DNA from: Hyphomicrobiales bacterium
Lineage (GTDB): Bacteria > Pseudomonadota > Alphaproteobacteria > Rhizobiales > Beijerinckiaceae
Assembly (NCBI GenBank): GCA_900466745.1
Contig: UBNE01000003.1
Location: forward strand, 248,001 to 312,000
Length of the DNA: 64,000 bases
Direction: 5' to 3'
A program made the position numbers and the translations under genes. Shown here piece by piece: positions 34,135 through 43,318 of this stretch; position 1 is the stretch's first letter; every line of letters starts with the position of its first letter. The notes below the pieces were generated by a model. It did not search any database. It saw only the letters and a program-made list of their open reading frames with translations, and was not told the origin of the DNA.

Positions 34135-34344
34135 TCAGCGGGTGGCGCGGCGGGTGGCGCGCACGACGCTGGGGCCGGAGACGGCGCCGGCAGCGCCGCC
34201 GACCACCGCGCCGACCGGGCCGGCGACGGCGGCGCCCGTGCCGGCACCGACCGCGGCGCCGCCGATGCGTTGCTCGACGGTGTTGCCGCAGGCTGCGAGC
34301 GCCAGCGCGGCGGTCAGGGCGGAGGCGAGAAGAGACAGGCGCAT
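34135..34344 (-). CDS. Small glycine-zipper lipoprotein
   Basis: A 69-residue lipoprotein. The signal peptide ends at the lipobox LAAC (Cys 19), followed by a Gly/Ala-rich stretch (GGAAVGAGTGAAVAGPVGAVVGG) of glycine-zipper type. It probably anchors in the outer membrane. Transcribed away from rpmJ. Common in this group of bacteria; no defined role. Confidence 0.7.
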   Translation of the reverse strand: MRLSLLASALTAALALAACGNTVEQRIGGAAVGAGTGAAVAGPVGAVVGGAAGAVSGPSVVRATRRATR

Positions 34345-34455
34345 CTGGAGTTCTCCATGGGGCGGAATCGGGGGACGGGAATCGCCAGGCTGGTTTGTCG
34401 CCCGGGTTTCCGGTCAGGAAAAGCGGATTTTCGCAGGGCCGGGCGGGGATCCCCC

Positions 34456-34483
34456 TTGCGATCGACGGAAAAATCCGTATACA
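34456..34483 (+). promoter_or_regulatory. Probable promoter of the bL36 gene
   Basis: TTGCGA (34456-34461) and TATACA (34478-34483) are separated by 16 bases and lie about 120 bases upstream of the rpmJ start. An ACGGA-AAAA-TCCGT inverted repeat occupies the spacer. Confidence 0.4.
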
Positions 34484-34600
34484 GCCGGCATCGCATCAGT
34501 CGCACCATTGTCATGGGCGGTGAGGGTCGCGAGGCCCGCTTCGCAGACTGTAGGTTTTTGACCGGCGCGCCTGCAAGGGCGGGCCGATGGAGTTGGTACG

Positions 34601-34726
34601 ATGAAGATCCGCAATTCGCTGAAGTCGCTGCGCGCGCGCCATCGCGACAATCAGCTGGTGCGCCGCAAGGGCCGCATCTACATCATCAACAAGGTCCAGA
34701 AGCGCTTCAAGGCGCGCCAGGGCTGA
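34601..34726 (+). CDS. rpmJ: 50S ribosomal protein bL36, zinc-independent type
   Basis: A 41-residue protein starting [18 protein letters not shown] and ending KRFKARQG. It is the C-minus (YkgO-like) form: it lacks the CxxC...C...H zinc site of the other bL36 type. It binds 23S rRNA in the large subunit. A strong terminator follows at 34776. Too short for routine gene calling but unambiguous by sequence. Confidence 0.95.
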   Translation: MKIRNSLKSLRARHRDNQLVRRKGRIYIINKVQKRFKARQG

Positions 34727-34775
34727 GCTTTTCGCGCGGCTCGCGATGCCGCGCGGCAGGCCGGGACTTTGCAAG

Positions 34776-34805
34776 GCGGGACGCCCGACGGCGCTCCCGC
34801 TTTTT
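34776..34805 (+). terminator. Terminator after rpmJ
   Basis: GCGGGA (34776-34781) pairs with TCCCGC (34795-34800), with inner GCC/GGC pairs, followed by TTTTT (34801-34805). Confidence 0.75.
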
Positions 34806-34863
34806 GCGTTGCCTCGCCGCGGCGTGATTTGACGCCGGAGGCTGGCGGTTTAGAATCGGGGTC

Positions 34864-35502
34864 ATGAGCCTGTTCCGCATCAGCTCCGCCTTCCTGGTTC
34901 TGGCGCTGACCTCGGCCGGGGCGTCGGCACAGCCGACGCCGCCTCAGCGGCCGGGAGCGGTCGCGCCCTCGGACAGGATGGACAACCCCGCGGAGCCGGA
35001 GAGCCAGGCCCCGCGCACGCCGGCCGCGACGCTCGACCGGCTGTTCCAGCGCCTGCACGACGCCAAGTCGCCGGAGGAGGCGAAGGGCGTCGCGAATCTG
35101 ATCCAGCGGCGCTGGGCGCGCTCCGGCTCGGCTACGGCGGACCTGCTGATGTCGCGGGCGCAGCAGGCGCTCAAGGCCGGGCAGACCGATCTCGCGATCG
35201 AACTGCTCGACCGCATCGTCAGCCTGCAGCCGGACTGGGCCGAGGCCTGGAACCAGCGCGCCAACGCGCTCTATCTCGCCGGGGATTCGGTGCGCTCGCT
35301 GCTCGACATCGGCGAGACGCTGAAGCGCGAGCCGCGCCATTACGGCGCGATGATGGGGCTCGGCTTCATCCTGCGCCAGCAGGGCGACGACAAGGCCGCC
35401 ATGGTCGCCTTCCGCAAGGCGCTCGAGGTCTATCCCGAATTCGAGGCGGTCAAGAAAGCCGTCGATTCCCTCCGATACGAGGTCGACGGGCGCGAGACCT
35501 GA
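34864..35502 (+). CDS. Periplasmic TPR protein
   Basis: A 212-residue protein with a signal peptide (residues 1-22, ending ASAQ) and a Pro-rich linker. Tetratricopeptide-like helices follow from about residue 58, including LLMSRAQQALKAGQTDLAIELLDRIVSLQPDWAEAWNQRANALY and GFILRQQGDDKAAMVAFRKALEVYP. Likely a scaffold for protein interaction in the periplasm. It converges with pyk. Confidence 0.8.
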   Translation: MSLFRISSAFLVLALTSAGASAQPTPPQRPGAVAPSDRMDNPAEPESQAPRTPAATLDRLFQRLHDAKSPEEAKGVANLIQRRWARSGSATADLLMSRAQQALKAGQTDLAIELLDRIVSLQPDWAEAWNQRANALYLAGDSVRSLLDIGETLKREPRHYGAMMGLGFILRQQGDDKAAMVAFRKALEVYPEFEAVKKAVDSLRYEVDGRET

Positions 35503-35576
35503 GCGACCGCCGGCTGCGTTTCCGCTGCCGGCAACGACCGGCCGGCGAGGCGGCCGGGGCCATCTGGCGGAGCCCG

Positions 35577-37016
35577 TCAGGCCTTGGCGACGTGTTCCTG
35601 CGCGACGAAGGCGATGCGCACCATATTGGTCGCCCCCGGCGTGCCGAAGGGGACGCCGGCGACGACGATGATGCGGTCGCCGAGCTTGGCGTAGTGCTCG
35701 CGCACGGCGAACTTGCAGGCCCGGAAGGCCATGTCGTCGGCGTCGCTGGCATCCTTGGTGACGATGGCGTGCACGCCCCAGACGAGGGTCATCCGGCGTG
35801 CCGTGGCACGGTTCGGCGTCAGCGCGATCACGGTCGAGTTCGGCCGCTCGCGGGCGATGCGGAAGGCGGTCGAGCCGGAGGTGGTCCAGGCGCAGATCGC
35901 CTTCAGCTTGAGCGTCTCGGCGATCTCGTGGGCGGCCTTGGCGATGGCGTCGGCGCCGGTGGCTTCCGGCTCGGCGCGTTGGGCTTCCAGGATCGAGCGG
36001 TAGACGGCTTCGTTCTCCACCTCCTCGGCGATGCGGTTCATCATCGCGACCGCCTCGACCGGATACTGGCCGGCGGCGCTCTCGGCCGAGAGCATCACCG
36101 CATCCGCGCCCTCGAAGACGGCGGTGGCGACGTCGGAGACCTCGGCGCGGGTCGGGACCGGGCTGGTGATCATGCTCTCGAGCATCTGGGTCGCGACCAC
36201 GACCGGCTTGCCCTTGCCCCGGGCCATGCGGATCATGCGCTTCTGGGTGCCGGGGACCTTCTCCAGCGGCATCTCGACGCCGAGATCGCCGCGGGCGACC
36301 ATGATGGCGTCGGACGCGTCGATGATCTCCTCCAGGCGGATGAGCGCCTGCGGCTTCTCGATCTTGGCCAGCGCCAGCGCCCGGCCGCGCACGATCTTGC
36401 GCAATTCCGCCATGTCCTCCGGCCGCTGCACGAAGGAGAGCGCGATCCAGTCGACGCCGACCTCGGCCGCGACCGCGGCATCGGCGCGGTCCTTCTCGGT
36501 CATGGCCGAGACGGGGATGGTTGTGTCGGGCAGGCTCACCCCCTTGCGCGAGGAGAGCCGGCCGCCGACCAGCACCCGGGTCACCGCCCGCTCGGGCGAA
36601 GCCTGCTCGACGACGAGGCGCAGCTTGCCGTCGTCGAGGATGAGATGGTGGCCGGGTTCGAGCGCGCTCAGGATCTCGGGATGGGGCAGGTGGACGCGCC
36701 GGGCATCGCCGGGGGCGGGGTCGGAATCGAGGATGAAGCGGGCGTCCTTCTCGAGCATGGCGCCGCCGTCGCCGCCGAAGGCGCCGACGCGCAGCTTCGG
36801 CCCCTGCAGATCGGCCAGGATGCCGACCGGGCGGCGGAACTTCGTTTCCAGCCCGCGCAGCATCGCCACCTTCTCGGCCAGCGTCTCGCGCTGGGTGTGG
36901 CTCATATTGATGCGGAAGACGTCGACGCCGGCGGCGAAGAGCCTGGCGCACATCTCCTCGGTCGCCGAGGCGGGCCCCAGCGTCGCTATGATCTTGATCC
37001 GGCGTTCGCGCTTCAT
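35577..37016 (-). CDS. pyk: Pyruvate kinase
   Basis: A 479-residue enzyme converting phosphoenolpyruvate and ADP to pyruvate and ATP. It starts MKRERRIKIIATLGPAS (37016), with GGGGAAG upstream; a longer frame to 37052 is less likely. Active-site segments: FRINMSHT, LADLQGPKLR, KDRADAAVAAEVGVDWIALSF, MVARGDLGVEMPLEKVP and QMLESMI. Normal family length. Follows glycerate kinase and DUF1036 on the same strand, a metabolically sensible group since 2-phosphoglycerate feeds phosphoenolpyruvate. Confidence 0.96.
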   Translation of the reverse strand: MKRERRIKIIATLGPASATEEMCARLFAAGVDVFRINMSHTQRETLAEKVAMLRGLETKFRRPVGILADLQGPKLRVGAFGGDGGAMLEKDARFILDSDPAPGDARRVHLPHPEILSALEPGHHLILDDGKLRLVVEQASPERAVTRVLVGGRLSSRKGVSLPDTTIPVSAMTEKDRADAAVAAEVGVDWIALSFVQRPEDMAELRKIVRGRALALAKIEKPQALIRLEEIIDASDAIMVARGDLGVEMPLEKVPGTQKRMIRMARGKGKPVVVATQMLESMITSPVPTRAEVSDVATAVFEGADAVMLSAESAAGQYPVEAVAMMNRIAEEVENEAVYRSILEAQRAEPEATGADAIAKAAHEIAETLKLKAICAWTTSGSTAFRIARERPNSTVIALTPNRATARRMTLVWGVHAIVTKDASDADDMAFRACKFAVREHYAKLGDRIIVVAGVPFGTPGATNMVRIAFVAQEHVAKA

Positions 37017-37081
37017 CGTCTTCCCCTGCAGCCGGCCTGTCCCTGCCGCCATTCTCTGGTTTCTGTCTGCTCCGGCCGCCT

Positions 37082-37534
37082 TCAGGGCCGGGGTGGCGCC
37101 GCGCCGGTGGTGTCGGTGAGCTGGATGGTCCAGCTCTTCTGTTCCCCGGTATCGACCTCGAAGAAGCCGGCGCGATCATAGCCGCGCGCCAGGCAATCGC
37201 CGATGCCGCGAATCGTGAATTCCTTGTTGCGCACGCACATGACGGATTTTCCCGTCCATTCGCCGCCTTTGTCGTAGTCGACGGCGTGCACGTAGTAGTA
37301 GCGCGCGGCCAGCGTTCCGCGCAGCAGCGTCTCGCAGCCGCGCGGGCTGATGTTCCACCAGCCTTCGGTCGTCCAGCCCTGCGCGTCGCGATAACCGATC
37401 GCGACGCCGACACGGCTGGCGGTGGTGTTGCACATGCGCAGATCGGCTTTCGCCGGCTGCGCGCCCAGCAGCAGGGCGGCGGCGCAGCCGGCGGCCAGGC
37501 AGGCGGCCGTTCGAGGATATCCCGGCATTCTCAC
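37082..37534 (-). CDS. DUF1036 periplasmic protein
   Basis: A 150-residue protein with a signal peptide (about residues 1-30, ending AKA). The DUF1036 domain follows: LRMCNTTASRVGVAIGYRDAQGWTTEGWW, then CETLLRGTLAARYYYVHAVD. Four Cys may form disulfides. Function unknown. It overlaps the glycerate kinase gene by four bases and precedes pyk by 65 bases. Confidence 0.85.
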   Translation of the reverse strand: MRMPGYPRTAACLAAGCAAALLLGAQPAKADLRMCNTTASRVGVAIGYRDAQGWTTEGWWNISPRGCETLLRGTLAARYYYVHAVDYDKGGEWTGKSVMCVRNKEFTIRGIGDCLARGYDRAGFFEVDTGEQKSWTIQLTDTTGAAPPRP

Positions 37535-38835
37535 GGTTCGATCAGGATGACGCGGCAGTCGTTGACATTGGTCAGGGTCGGTCCCGGCTGCAGCAAGTCG
37601 CCCAGCGCTTCGAAGAAGCCGGTCGAATCGTTGTCGGCGAGGGATCGGGCAGGATCAAGGCCGATTGCGCGCGCGCGCGTCAAGGTCTGGGGATCGATGA
37701 TGGCGCCGGCGGGATCGGTGGCCTCGCCGCCGCCGCCATCGGTGCCGTCGGTGTCGCCGGCGAGCGCGACGATGCCGGGCTCGCCCGCCAGCGCCACGGC
37801 CAGCGCCAGCGCGTATTCCTGGCTCGGCCCGCCGCGGCCGGAGCCGCGCAGCGTCACGGTGAGCTCGCCGCCGGAGAGGATGGCGGCGCGCCGTCCTTCC
37901 GCCTTCAGGCGCCTGGCCAGCTCCGCATGGGCGGCGGCGACCTCGCGCGCCTCGCCTTCGAGATCCGGCCCGAGATCGAGGACCGCGTAGCCGGCTCTTT
38001 CGGCGGCGGCGCGGGCCGCGGCGAGCGCATCGGCCGGGCGGGCGACGATGCGGTAGTCGCTGCCGGCGAAGGCGGGGTCCCCCGGCTTCGGCGTCTCGCT
38101 GGCATCGTCGTCGAGCAAGGCGCGGGCGGCCGGCGGCAGGTCGAGCCCGTAGCGGGCGACGATGGCGCGGGCGTCGGCCATGCTGCTCGGGTCGGGCACG
38201 GTCGGGCCGGAGGCGATGGCGGCGGGGTCGTCGCCGGGCACGTCCGAGATGGCGAGCGTCAGCAGTCGGGCCGGGGCGGCGGCGAGCGCGAGCCGGCCGC
38301 CCTTGATGCGCGAGAGCCGCTTGCGGACGATGTTCATCTCGCCGATCGGCGCGCCAGAGCGCAGCAGCGCCCGGGTGACGGCCTGCTTCTCCGCCAGGGT
38401 GAGAGCGCCGGCCGGCGCGACCCAGTTGGCCGAGCCGCCGCCGGAAAGCAGCACGAGGACGAGATCGTCGGGCGTGGCGGAGGCTGCGAGCTCGAGGGCG
38501 CGCCGGGCGCTGGCGACGCTCCCTGCGTCCGGCACCGGATGGCCGGCGGCGACCATCGGAATCTGCCGCGTCGGCGCGGTATAGCCGTGGCGGGCGACGG
38601 CATGGCCGGTGAGGCGCCCGGTCGGCAGGCCGGCGTCGAGATAATGCGCTTCGGCCAGCGCCGTCATGCTGCCGGCGGCCTTGCCGGCGGCGAGCAGGAC
38701 CAGGCGGCCGCGCGCCGGCGCCGGCGGAAGATGCGGCAGCAGGCAGCCGGCCGGGTGGGCGCGGGCCACGGCGGCGTCATAGATCGCCCGCGCCGTCGCG
38801 CGGGGCCCGGAGAAGTCGATGGATGATTGCCGCAC
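37531..38835 (-). CDS. Glycerate 2-kinase (type 2, GckA/TtuD-like)
   Basis: A 434-residue kinase phosphorylating glycerate to 2-phosphoglycerate. It has the family segments GKAAGSM, AGHPVPD, VLLSGGGSANW, EMNIVRKRLSRIKGGRLA, SDVPGDDPAAIASGPTVPD and GDTDGTDGGG. The start ATG is at 38835. It feeds the glyoxylate/serine route into lower glycolysis, consistent with pyk two genes downstream. Confidence 0.92.
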   Translation of the reverse strand: MRQSSIDFSGPRATARAIYDAAVARAHPAGCLLPHLPPAPARGRLVLLAAGKAAGSMTALAEAHYLDAGLPTGRLTGHAVARHGYTAPTRQIPMVAAGHPVPDAGSVASARRALELAASATPDDLVLVLLSGGGSANWVAPAGALTLAEKQAVTRALLRSGAPIGEMNIVRKRLSRIKGGRLALAAAPARLLTLAISDVPGDDPAAIASGPTVPDPSSMADARAIVARYGLDLPPAARALLDDDASETPKPGDPAFAGSDYRIVARPADALAAARAAAERAGYAVLDLGPDLEGEAREVAAAHAELARRLKAEGRRAAILSGGELTVTLRGSGRGGPSQEYALALAVALAGEPGIVALAGDTDGTDGGGGEATDPAGAIIDPQTLTRARAIGLDPARSLADNDSTGFFEALGDLLQPGPTLTNVNDCRVILIEP

Positions 38836-39067
38836 GCCGCGTCCCGTTTCCCCCGCCGCCGGTCGAGCCGCGGCCGTTTCGGTGGAATCTTAGGCCGGGC
38901 CCGGCCCCGCGTCATCAGGCTTGTGGATATTTAGTCATACTTTTTAGAGGTGCTGCGACATCGCAACTGTTGAGGACGGGGCGGGGGCGGGACGATGCGG
39001 CTTGACGTCCGGCCCCCATCCGCGCGAACGCTGCCGGCCGAATTTTTCGATCCCGGAAGGATAGGAC

Positions 39068-39310
39068 ATGGACGATCCGGTTCAGGGCGATCAGCTCAAG
39101 AGCATCGTCGAGCGCATCGAGCGGCTCGAGGAGGAGAAGAAGACGATCGCCGACGACATCAAGGAGGTCTATGCCGAGGCCAAGGGCAACGGCTACGACG
39201 TCAAGGTGCTGCGCAAGGTGGTGGCACTGCGCAAGCGCGACCTCGACGAGCGCAAGGAAGAGGAGGCGATCCTCGATCTTTATCTCCAGGCGGTCGGCGA
39301 GACGGCCTGA
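39068..39310 (+). CDS. gapR: GapR-like chromosome-structuring protein (DUF2312)
   Basis: An 80-residue nucleoid-associated protein. [40 protein letters not shown] is the DUF2312 coiled-coil core. In Caulobacter, GapR binds overtwisted AT-rich DNA and helps type II topoisomerases. AAGGA lies upstream. A strong terminator follows. Confidence 0.93.
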   Translation: MDDPVQGDQLKSIVERIERLEEEKKTIADDIKEVYAEAKGNGYDVKVLRKVVALRKRDLDERKEEEAILDLYLQAVGETA

Positions 39311-39328
39311 GCCTCCGTCGAGAAGGCC

Positions 39329-39363
39329 AAAACGCCGCCCGAGAACGTCTCGGGCGGCGTTTT
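39329..39363 (+). terminator. Terminator after gapR
   Basis: CGCCGCCCGAGA and TCTCGGGCGGCG (39333-39344, 39348-39359) pair around ACG and are flanked by AAAA and TTTT, so it can work in both directions. Confidence 0.85.
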
Positions 39364-39435
39364 GCTTGTCAGCGCGATCGCTCGGGCGAAGTGCTTCGAC
39401 CCGGCCCGCCGTCGCCGGCCGATCCCAAGCCTCGT

Positions 39436-40023
39436 TCAGCGATGCGTGCGGAAGCGCAGCTCGTCGTCGATGAAGGTCTTCTCGGCGAAGCCGGTCTCGT
39501 TGGAGCCGAAGGGCATCTGCGCCTTGAGCTGCCAGGAGGCTGGAATGTTCCAGGTCTTGGCAGTCTCCGCGTCGACGAGCGGATGATAGTGCTGGAGGCT
39601 CGCGCCGATGCCGGCGTCGGCGAGCGCGGTCCAGACCGCCAGTTGCGCCATGCCGGTCGAATGCTCGGACCAGATCGGGAAATTGTGCGCATAGAGCGGG
39701 AAATTGGCCTGGAGGGCCTTCACCGGCTCCTCGTCCTCGTAGAACAGCACCGTGCCGGCGCCGGCCGCGAAGCTGTCGATCTTCTTGCTCGTCCCCGCGA
39801 AATCGGCAGCCGGCACGATCGCGCGCAGCGCCTCGCGGGCGATGTTCCAGAACTTGTCGCTCTCATTGCCGAACAGGATCACGGCGCGCGAGCTCTGCGA
39901 GTTGAAGCTGGAGGGCGACAGGCGGATCGCCTCCCGGATGAGGGCATCGACCTGGGTTTCGGAGATCGGCAGATTCTTGCCGAGGGCATATTGCGTGCGG
40001 CGCTTCTTGAGCTTGTCGAGCAT
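39436..40023 (-). CDS. Nitroreductase family protein
   Basis: A 195-residue FMN-dependent oxidoreductase. The start at 40023 follows GAGGAAG and begins MLDKLKKRRTQYALGKNLP, typical of the Hbn1/nitroreductase subgroup; the longer frame to 40188 lacks support. It includes SPSSFNSQSSRAVILFG and an acidic loop. It likely reduces nitro- or quinone compounds with NAD(P)H. Divergent from the LysR gene, which probably controls it. Confidence 0.88.
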   Translation of the reverse strand: MLDKLKKRRTQYALGKNLPISETQVDALIREAIRLSPSSFNSQSSRAVILFGNESDKFWNIAREALRAIVPAADFAGTSKKIDSFAAGAGTVLFYEDEEPVKALQANFPLYAHNFPIWSEHSTGMAQLAVWTALADAGIGASLQHYHPLVDAETAKTWNIPASWQLKAQMPFGSNETGFAEKTFIDDELRFRTHR

Positions 40024-40217
40024 GACTTCCTCGTTTGTGACACAGGTCGCGCCGGCAGGCCGGTGGGACGGGTTCGTTTCCCCCGAGGGACGTATCCCGG
40101 GGCCCGCTTCCTGCGCGAGTGGATCCGAATGGTTCGTGCGAGAGAGGTAGCCGTTCACTTGTGCCGCTAGAATGCCCATATTGGGCACCAGACTGTTGCG
40201 TCACGAGGAACGCCGGC

Positions 40218-41216
40218 ATGGCCGAGCTGGACGATATCCGCAGCTTCATCGCGGTGGCCGAGACCGGCGGCTTCGGGCGGGCGGCGCAGGTTCTCGGGCT
40301 GTCGAAATCGATCGTCAGCCGGCGCGTCAGCAAGCTCGAGGAGGAGCTGGGCGCGCGGCTGCTGAGCCGCACCACGCGCGGCGTCAGCCCGACCGAGGCC
40401 GGCATCGTCTTCAAGGCCCGCAGCGAGCGCATCCTCGAGGCGCTGGAGGAGGCGCGCGAGGAGGTGGCGCAGGCCGGCGGCGTCACGGGGCGGCTGCGGC
40501 TGGCGATGCCGCTGACCTTCGGCAACCGCCATGTCGCGCCGCTGCTGCGCGAGCTGGCGCTGGAGCATCCGCGGCTCGAGCTCGACGTCCACGCCAGCGA
40601 CCGGTTCGTCGACCTGATCGGCGAACGGTTCGATGCGGCGATCCGCATCGGGACGCTGAAGGATTCGAGCCTGATCGCACGGCGCCTCGCGCCGGTCTAC
40701 ACCTCGGTGCTGGGCAGTCCGGCCTATCTGGCGCGCAAGGGGCGGCCGCGGACGCCGCAGGACCTCGCCCAGCATGACTGCCTGCTCTACACCGGCAGCG
40801 CCGAGCAGGAATGGACCTTCCGAGCCGGCCGGCGCTGGGTCCCGGTCCGGCCGACGGCGCGGCTGCGCTCCGATAGCGGCGAGACCCTGCTGGAATGGGC
40901 CGCGGCCGGGCTCGGCCTCGCCGTTCTTCCGAATTTCCTGGCCTCCGACGCCATCCGCGCCGGGCAGGTCGAGCCTGTGCTGCTGGATTATCCGATGCCG
41001 GCGCGCGGGCTTTTCGTCGTGAGGCCGCCCGGAGCCTTCGTCCCGGGCAAGGTGCGGGTGTTGATCGACCTCCTGGTCGCGCGCTTCGGCGCTACGCCCT
41101 ATTGGGATCCTTGCCAGGACGCGATGAAGGAACGCGGGCTTGCCCTGGAGGAGGCCTGGGAACAGCCCGGCGAAGCCCATCCGGCGGAGGAGCTTTCCGA
41201 CCCGCATCCGGCGTGA
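40218..41216 (+). CDS. LysR-family transcriptional regulator
   Basis: A 332-residue regulator. N-terminal winged HTH (MAELDDIRSFIAVAETGGFGRAAQVLGLSKSIVSRRVSKLEEELGARLL), then the two-lobed inducer domain with ANERFDAAIRIG-like GERFDAAIRIG. It stands divergent from the nitroreductase with a 194-base shared upstream region, so it likely controls that gene. The last 45 residues (Glu/Pro-rich) exceed the usual family end. Confidence 0.9.
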   Translation: MAELDDIRSFIAVAETGGFGRAAQVLGLSKSIVSRRVSKLEEELGARLLSRTTRGVSPTEAGIVFKARSERILEALEEAREEVAQAGGVTGRLRLAMPLTFGNRHVAPLLRELALEHPRLELDVHASDRFVDLIGERFDAAIRIGTLKDSSLIARRLAPVYTSVLGSPAYLARKGRPRTPQDLAQHDCLLYTGSAEQEWTFRAGRRWVPVRPTARLRSDSGETLLEWAAAGLGLAVLPNFLASDAIRAGQVEPVLLDYPMPARGLFVVRPPGAFVPGKVRVLIDLLVARFGATPYWDPCQDAMKERGLALEEAWEQPGEAHPAEELSDPHPA

Positions 41217-41271
41217 TCCGGGGCGTCACGCGCTTTCGCGAGGCCCGCGGCCGGAGCGATGCTCTGGCCGC

Positions 41272-43038
41272 TCAGTTCTGGACGTAGTTCGTTGGCAGCG
41301 GGCGCACTGCCGGGCCGCTGAAGCGGCCCGGCCGGGCGTCGACCGGGTCCGCATGGCTGAAGCCGAGCGCGGCCGCCGGGCTCGGCCCGGCGATCGGCGC
41401 GGCCGAGGGTGCGGCGGCACGGGTCCGCGCCGTCGCGACGGTGACGGGCTTGCCGGAGGCGCGCACCGGCCGGGCCACCGTCGCGAACAGCGCATCCAGG
41501 CCGGAGCGGTCCATGCCGGCCGGTTGGTCCGGCTGCTCCGGCTCCGAGGCCAGGGGGAGCGAGCGCTGCGTGGCGGTGGCGTAGCTGACGCCGCCTTCGC
41601 GCGGCCGGGCCGGCGGCAGGCTGGCGGTGACGAGCATGCCTGGGCCCGGCTGGGCGGCCGGGCCGCCATCGGCGGTGGGCCGCAGCGCCGCGAGCGCCGC
41701 ATCGGCGAGGGCGGTCGGCCGGATCGGAGGCAGCGGCGCCGGGACCGGCGTTCCGGCGACGAGCGTATCGTCCGGGGCGGCCATCGCGTCGGGGCGGCGC
41801 GGCGGCAGGGAGGCGAGGACGAGCCGGTTGGCGCCCGCTTCCGCCTGGGCGAAGGCGAGCGGCCCGGCCGGGCCGGGGAGGGAAGCGAGCTGGACCGGCC
41901 CTTCCTCGGCCGGGGCGCTGAGTCCGCGGGGACGCGCCAGGGGCAGGGGGGCGTCGATGAGCTGCGGGCGATTGTCGGGCGGTGCCGGCGCCGCGGCGGC
42001 GACGGGCGCGGGGGCCGGTGGCGGCGGCGTCGCCGGTTGCGGGGCGAGGCGTTCCGAGCGCTCGCGCGCGATGGCCTGCACCGCCGGATTCGGGGCGAGG
42101 GCGACGGCGAAGCGGCCGCCATCGGCGGAGTTGCTGTCGCCGTAGCCGGAATTGGCATAGGCCATCACGGCGGGCTGCTGGCGCGCTCCGCCGCGACCGC
42201 CGCGAACCGGCCGCGCATCGGCCTCCTCGTCGTCGCCGCCGAACAGCGAGGCCCACAGGCTCTTGCCGCCCGAGGCCTGCACGGCGCCTTCATCGGCATC
42301 GGCCACCGCATAGCCGGCGACCGCGCCGCCGCCGGAGAGGATCTCGGCCTTGGCCAGCTCATAGCCGGCGAGGGGGCGCCCGTCGGCGGGGATGTGCACC
42401 GTCTTCTGGTCCGGGAACAGCCTGACGAGCTGGTCGCGGGTCATGCGCGGCCAGGAGCGGACGGAGCCGACGTCGAGATGCACGAAGGGGGTGTGGGCGT
42501 TCGGATAGAAGCCGACGCCGCCGCGCTGCAGCCGCATGCCGACCTCGCGGATGCGGGCCGTCGGAACGTCCGGCAGGTAGAAGTCCATCGCCTTGCCGAG
42601 CATGTGCTGGCTGTGTTTGGCGACGGCGCGCGAGCGGCGGCGCAGCATGGCGTTGGTGTTGGGCGAGCGATAGGCCGAGACGACGTGGAAGGGCTGCTCC
42701 GAGCCGAGCTGGCGCTGCACCGCCCAGACCACGTCGAACAGGCGCGGATCCATGCGGATCGGCTCGTCGGTGCGCCAGTCGCGCAGGGCCCAGTTGAGCT
42801 TTTCCAGCGCGGCGGGGACGTAGCGGCCATCCTGCTTGAAGGTGACGGTGGTCTCCTCCTTGGTATGCATGTGCATGATGGTGATGGTGCGCGTCTCGCC
42901 ATTGGCGACGGCGTTCTGCGTGCCGCGGATGCCGAGCAGGGAGGCGATCACGGCGAGGCCGAGCGTCGCGACGCGATGGCGGGCTGGCCTGGAGCCGAGA
43001 CGCAACCAACCCGGAATCGTGGCGTTTATCCTGCCCAA
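41272..43038 (-). CDS. DUF882 (YcbK/M15-like) cell-wall protein with long low-complexity tail
   Basis: A 588-residue protein. N-terminal membrane/signal segment (about 24-40), then the DUF882 peptidase M15-like domain (about 45-220) with HVVSAYRSPNTNAMLRR, HMLGKAMDFYLPDV and THFVHLDVGSVR-like TPFVHLDVGSVR, giving the H/D/H zinc ligands. The last 330 residues are Pro/Ala/Arg-rich and without domains. Probably acts on peptidoglycan cross-links in the periplasm. The L,D-transpeptidase gene 280 bases upstream in the same orientation supports a wall role. Confidence 0.85.
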   Translation of the reverse strand: MGRINATIPGWLRLGSRPARHRVATLGLAVIASLLGIRGTQNAVANGETRTITIMHMHTKEETTVTFKQDGRYVPAALEKLNWALRDWRTDEPIRMDPRLFDVVWAVQRQLGSEQPFHVVSAYRSPNTNAMLRRRSRAVAKHSQHMLGKAMDFYLPDVPTARIREVGMRLQRGGVGFYPNAHTPFVHLDVGSVRSWPRMTRDQLVRLFPDQKTVHIPADGRPLAGYELAKAEILSGGGAVAGYAVADADEGAVQASGGKSLWASLFGGDDEEADARPVRGGRGGARQQPAVMAYANSGYGDSNSADGGRFAVALAPNPAVQAIARERSERLAPQPATPPPPAPAPVAAAAPAPPDNRPQLIDAPLPLARPRGLSAPAEEGPVQLASLPGPAGPLAFAQAEAGANRLVLASLPPRRPDAMAAPDDTLVAGTPVPAPLPPIRPTALADAALAALRPTADGGPAAQPGPGMLVTASLPPARPREGGVSYATATQRSLPLASEPEQPDQPAGMDRSGLDALFATVARPVRASGKPVTVATARTRAAAPSAAPIAGPSPAAALGFSHADPVDARPGRFSGPAVRPLPTNYVQN

Positions 43039-43318
43039 TCTGCCTGACCCGTCTCGGTGCCCCCGCCGAAGCGGCGCGTTGAACGTGAACGAACAGTTGC
43101 GGAGAAGCGTTAACGACTCGTTAGCAAGCCGTCGAACCCCGCGCCAGGAAATTCTGATTGTGGTTGGCTAAAGGCGGATCGTGGCGAAAAGGCGCCTTTT
43201 CCGTGGCGGCTCCTTCATCGACGGGGCTGTCCACGGCGCCTTCCGGCGCCGGGCCGTTTCAGTCCGGCATGGTCGTCCGCGGCGGCGGCGGGTGGCAATT
43301 CCGCCGAGCGGACAAGGC
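43039..43318. other. Intergenic region between the two cell-wall genes
   Basis: 280 bases without a gene. It contains a perfect 16-base palindrome, GAAAAGGCGCCTTTTC (43186-43201), and a second hairpin (CGGCGCC-TTCC-GGCGCCG, 43234-43251) downstream of the L,D-transpeptidase stop. Together they are plausible termination structures for that gene. Confidence 0.5.
43186..43201 (-). terminator. Palindromic terminator candidate after the L,D-transpeptidase gene
   Basis: A perfect palindrome, GAAAAGGCGCCTTTTC, about 120 bases beyond the L,D-transpeptidase stop. A T-run lies within the right arm. Bidirectional use is possible. Confidence 0.4.
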
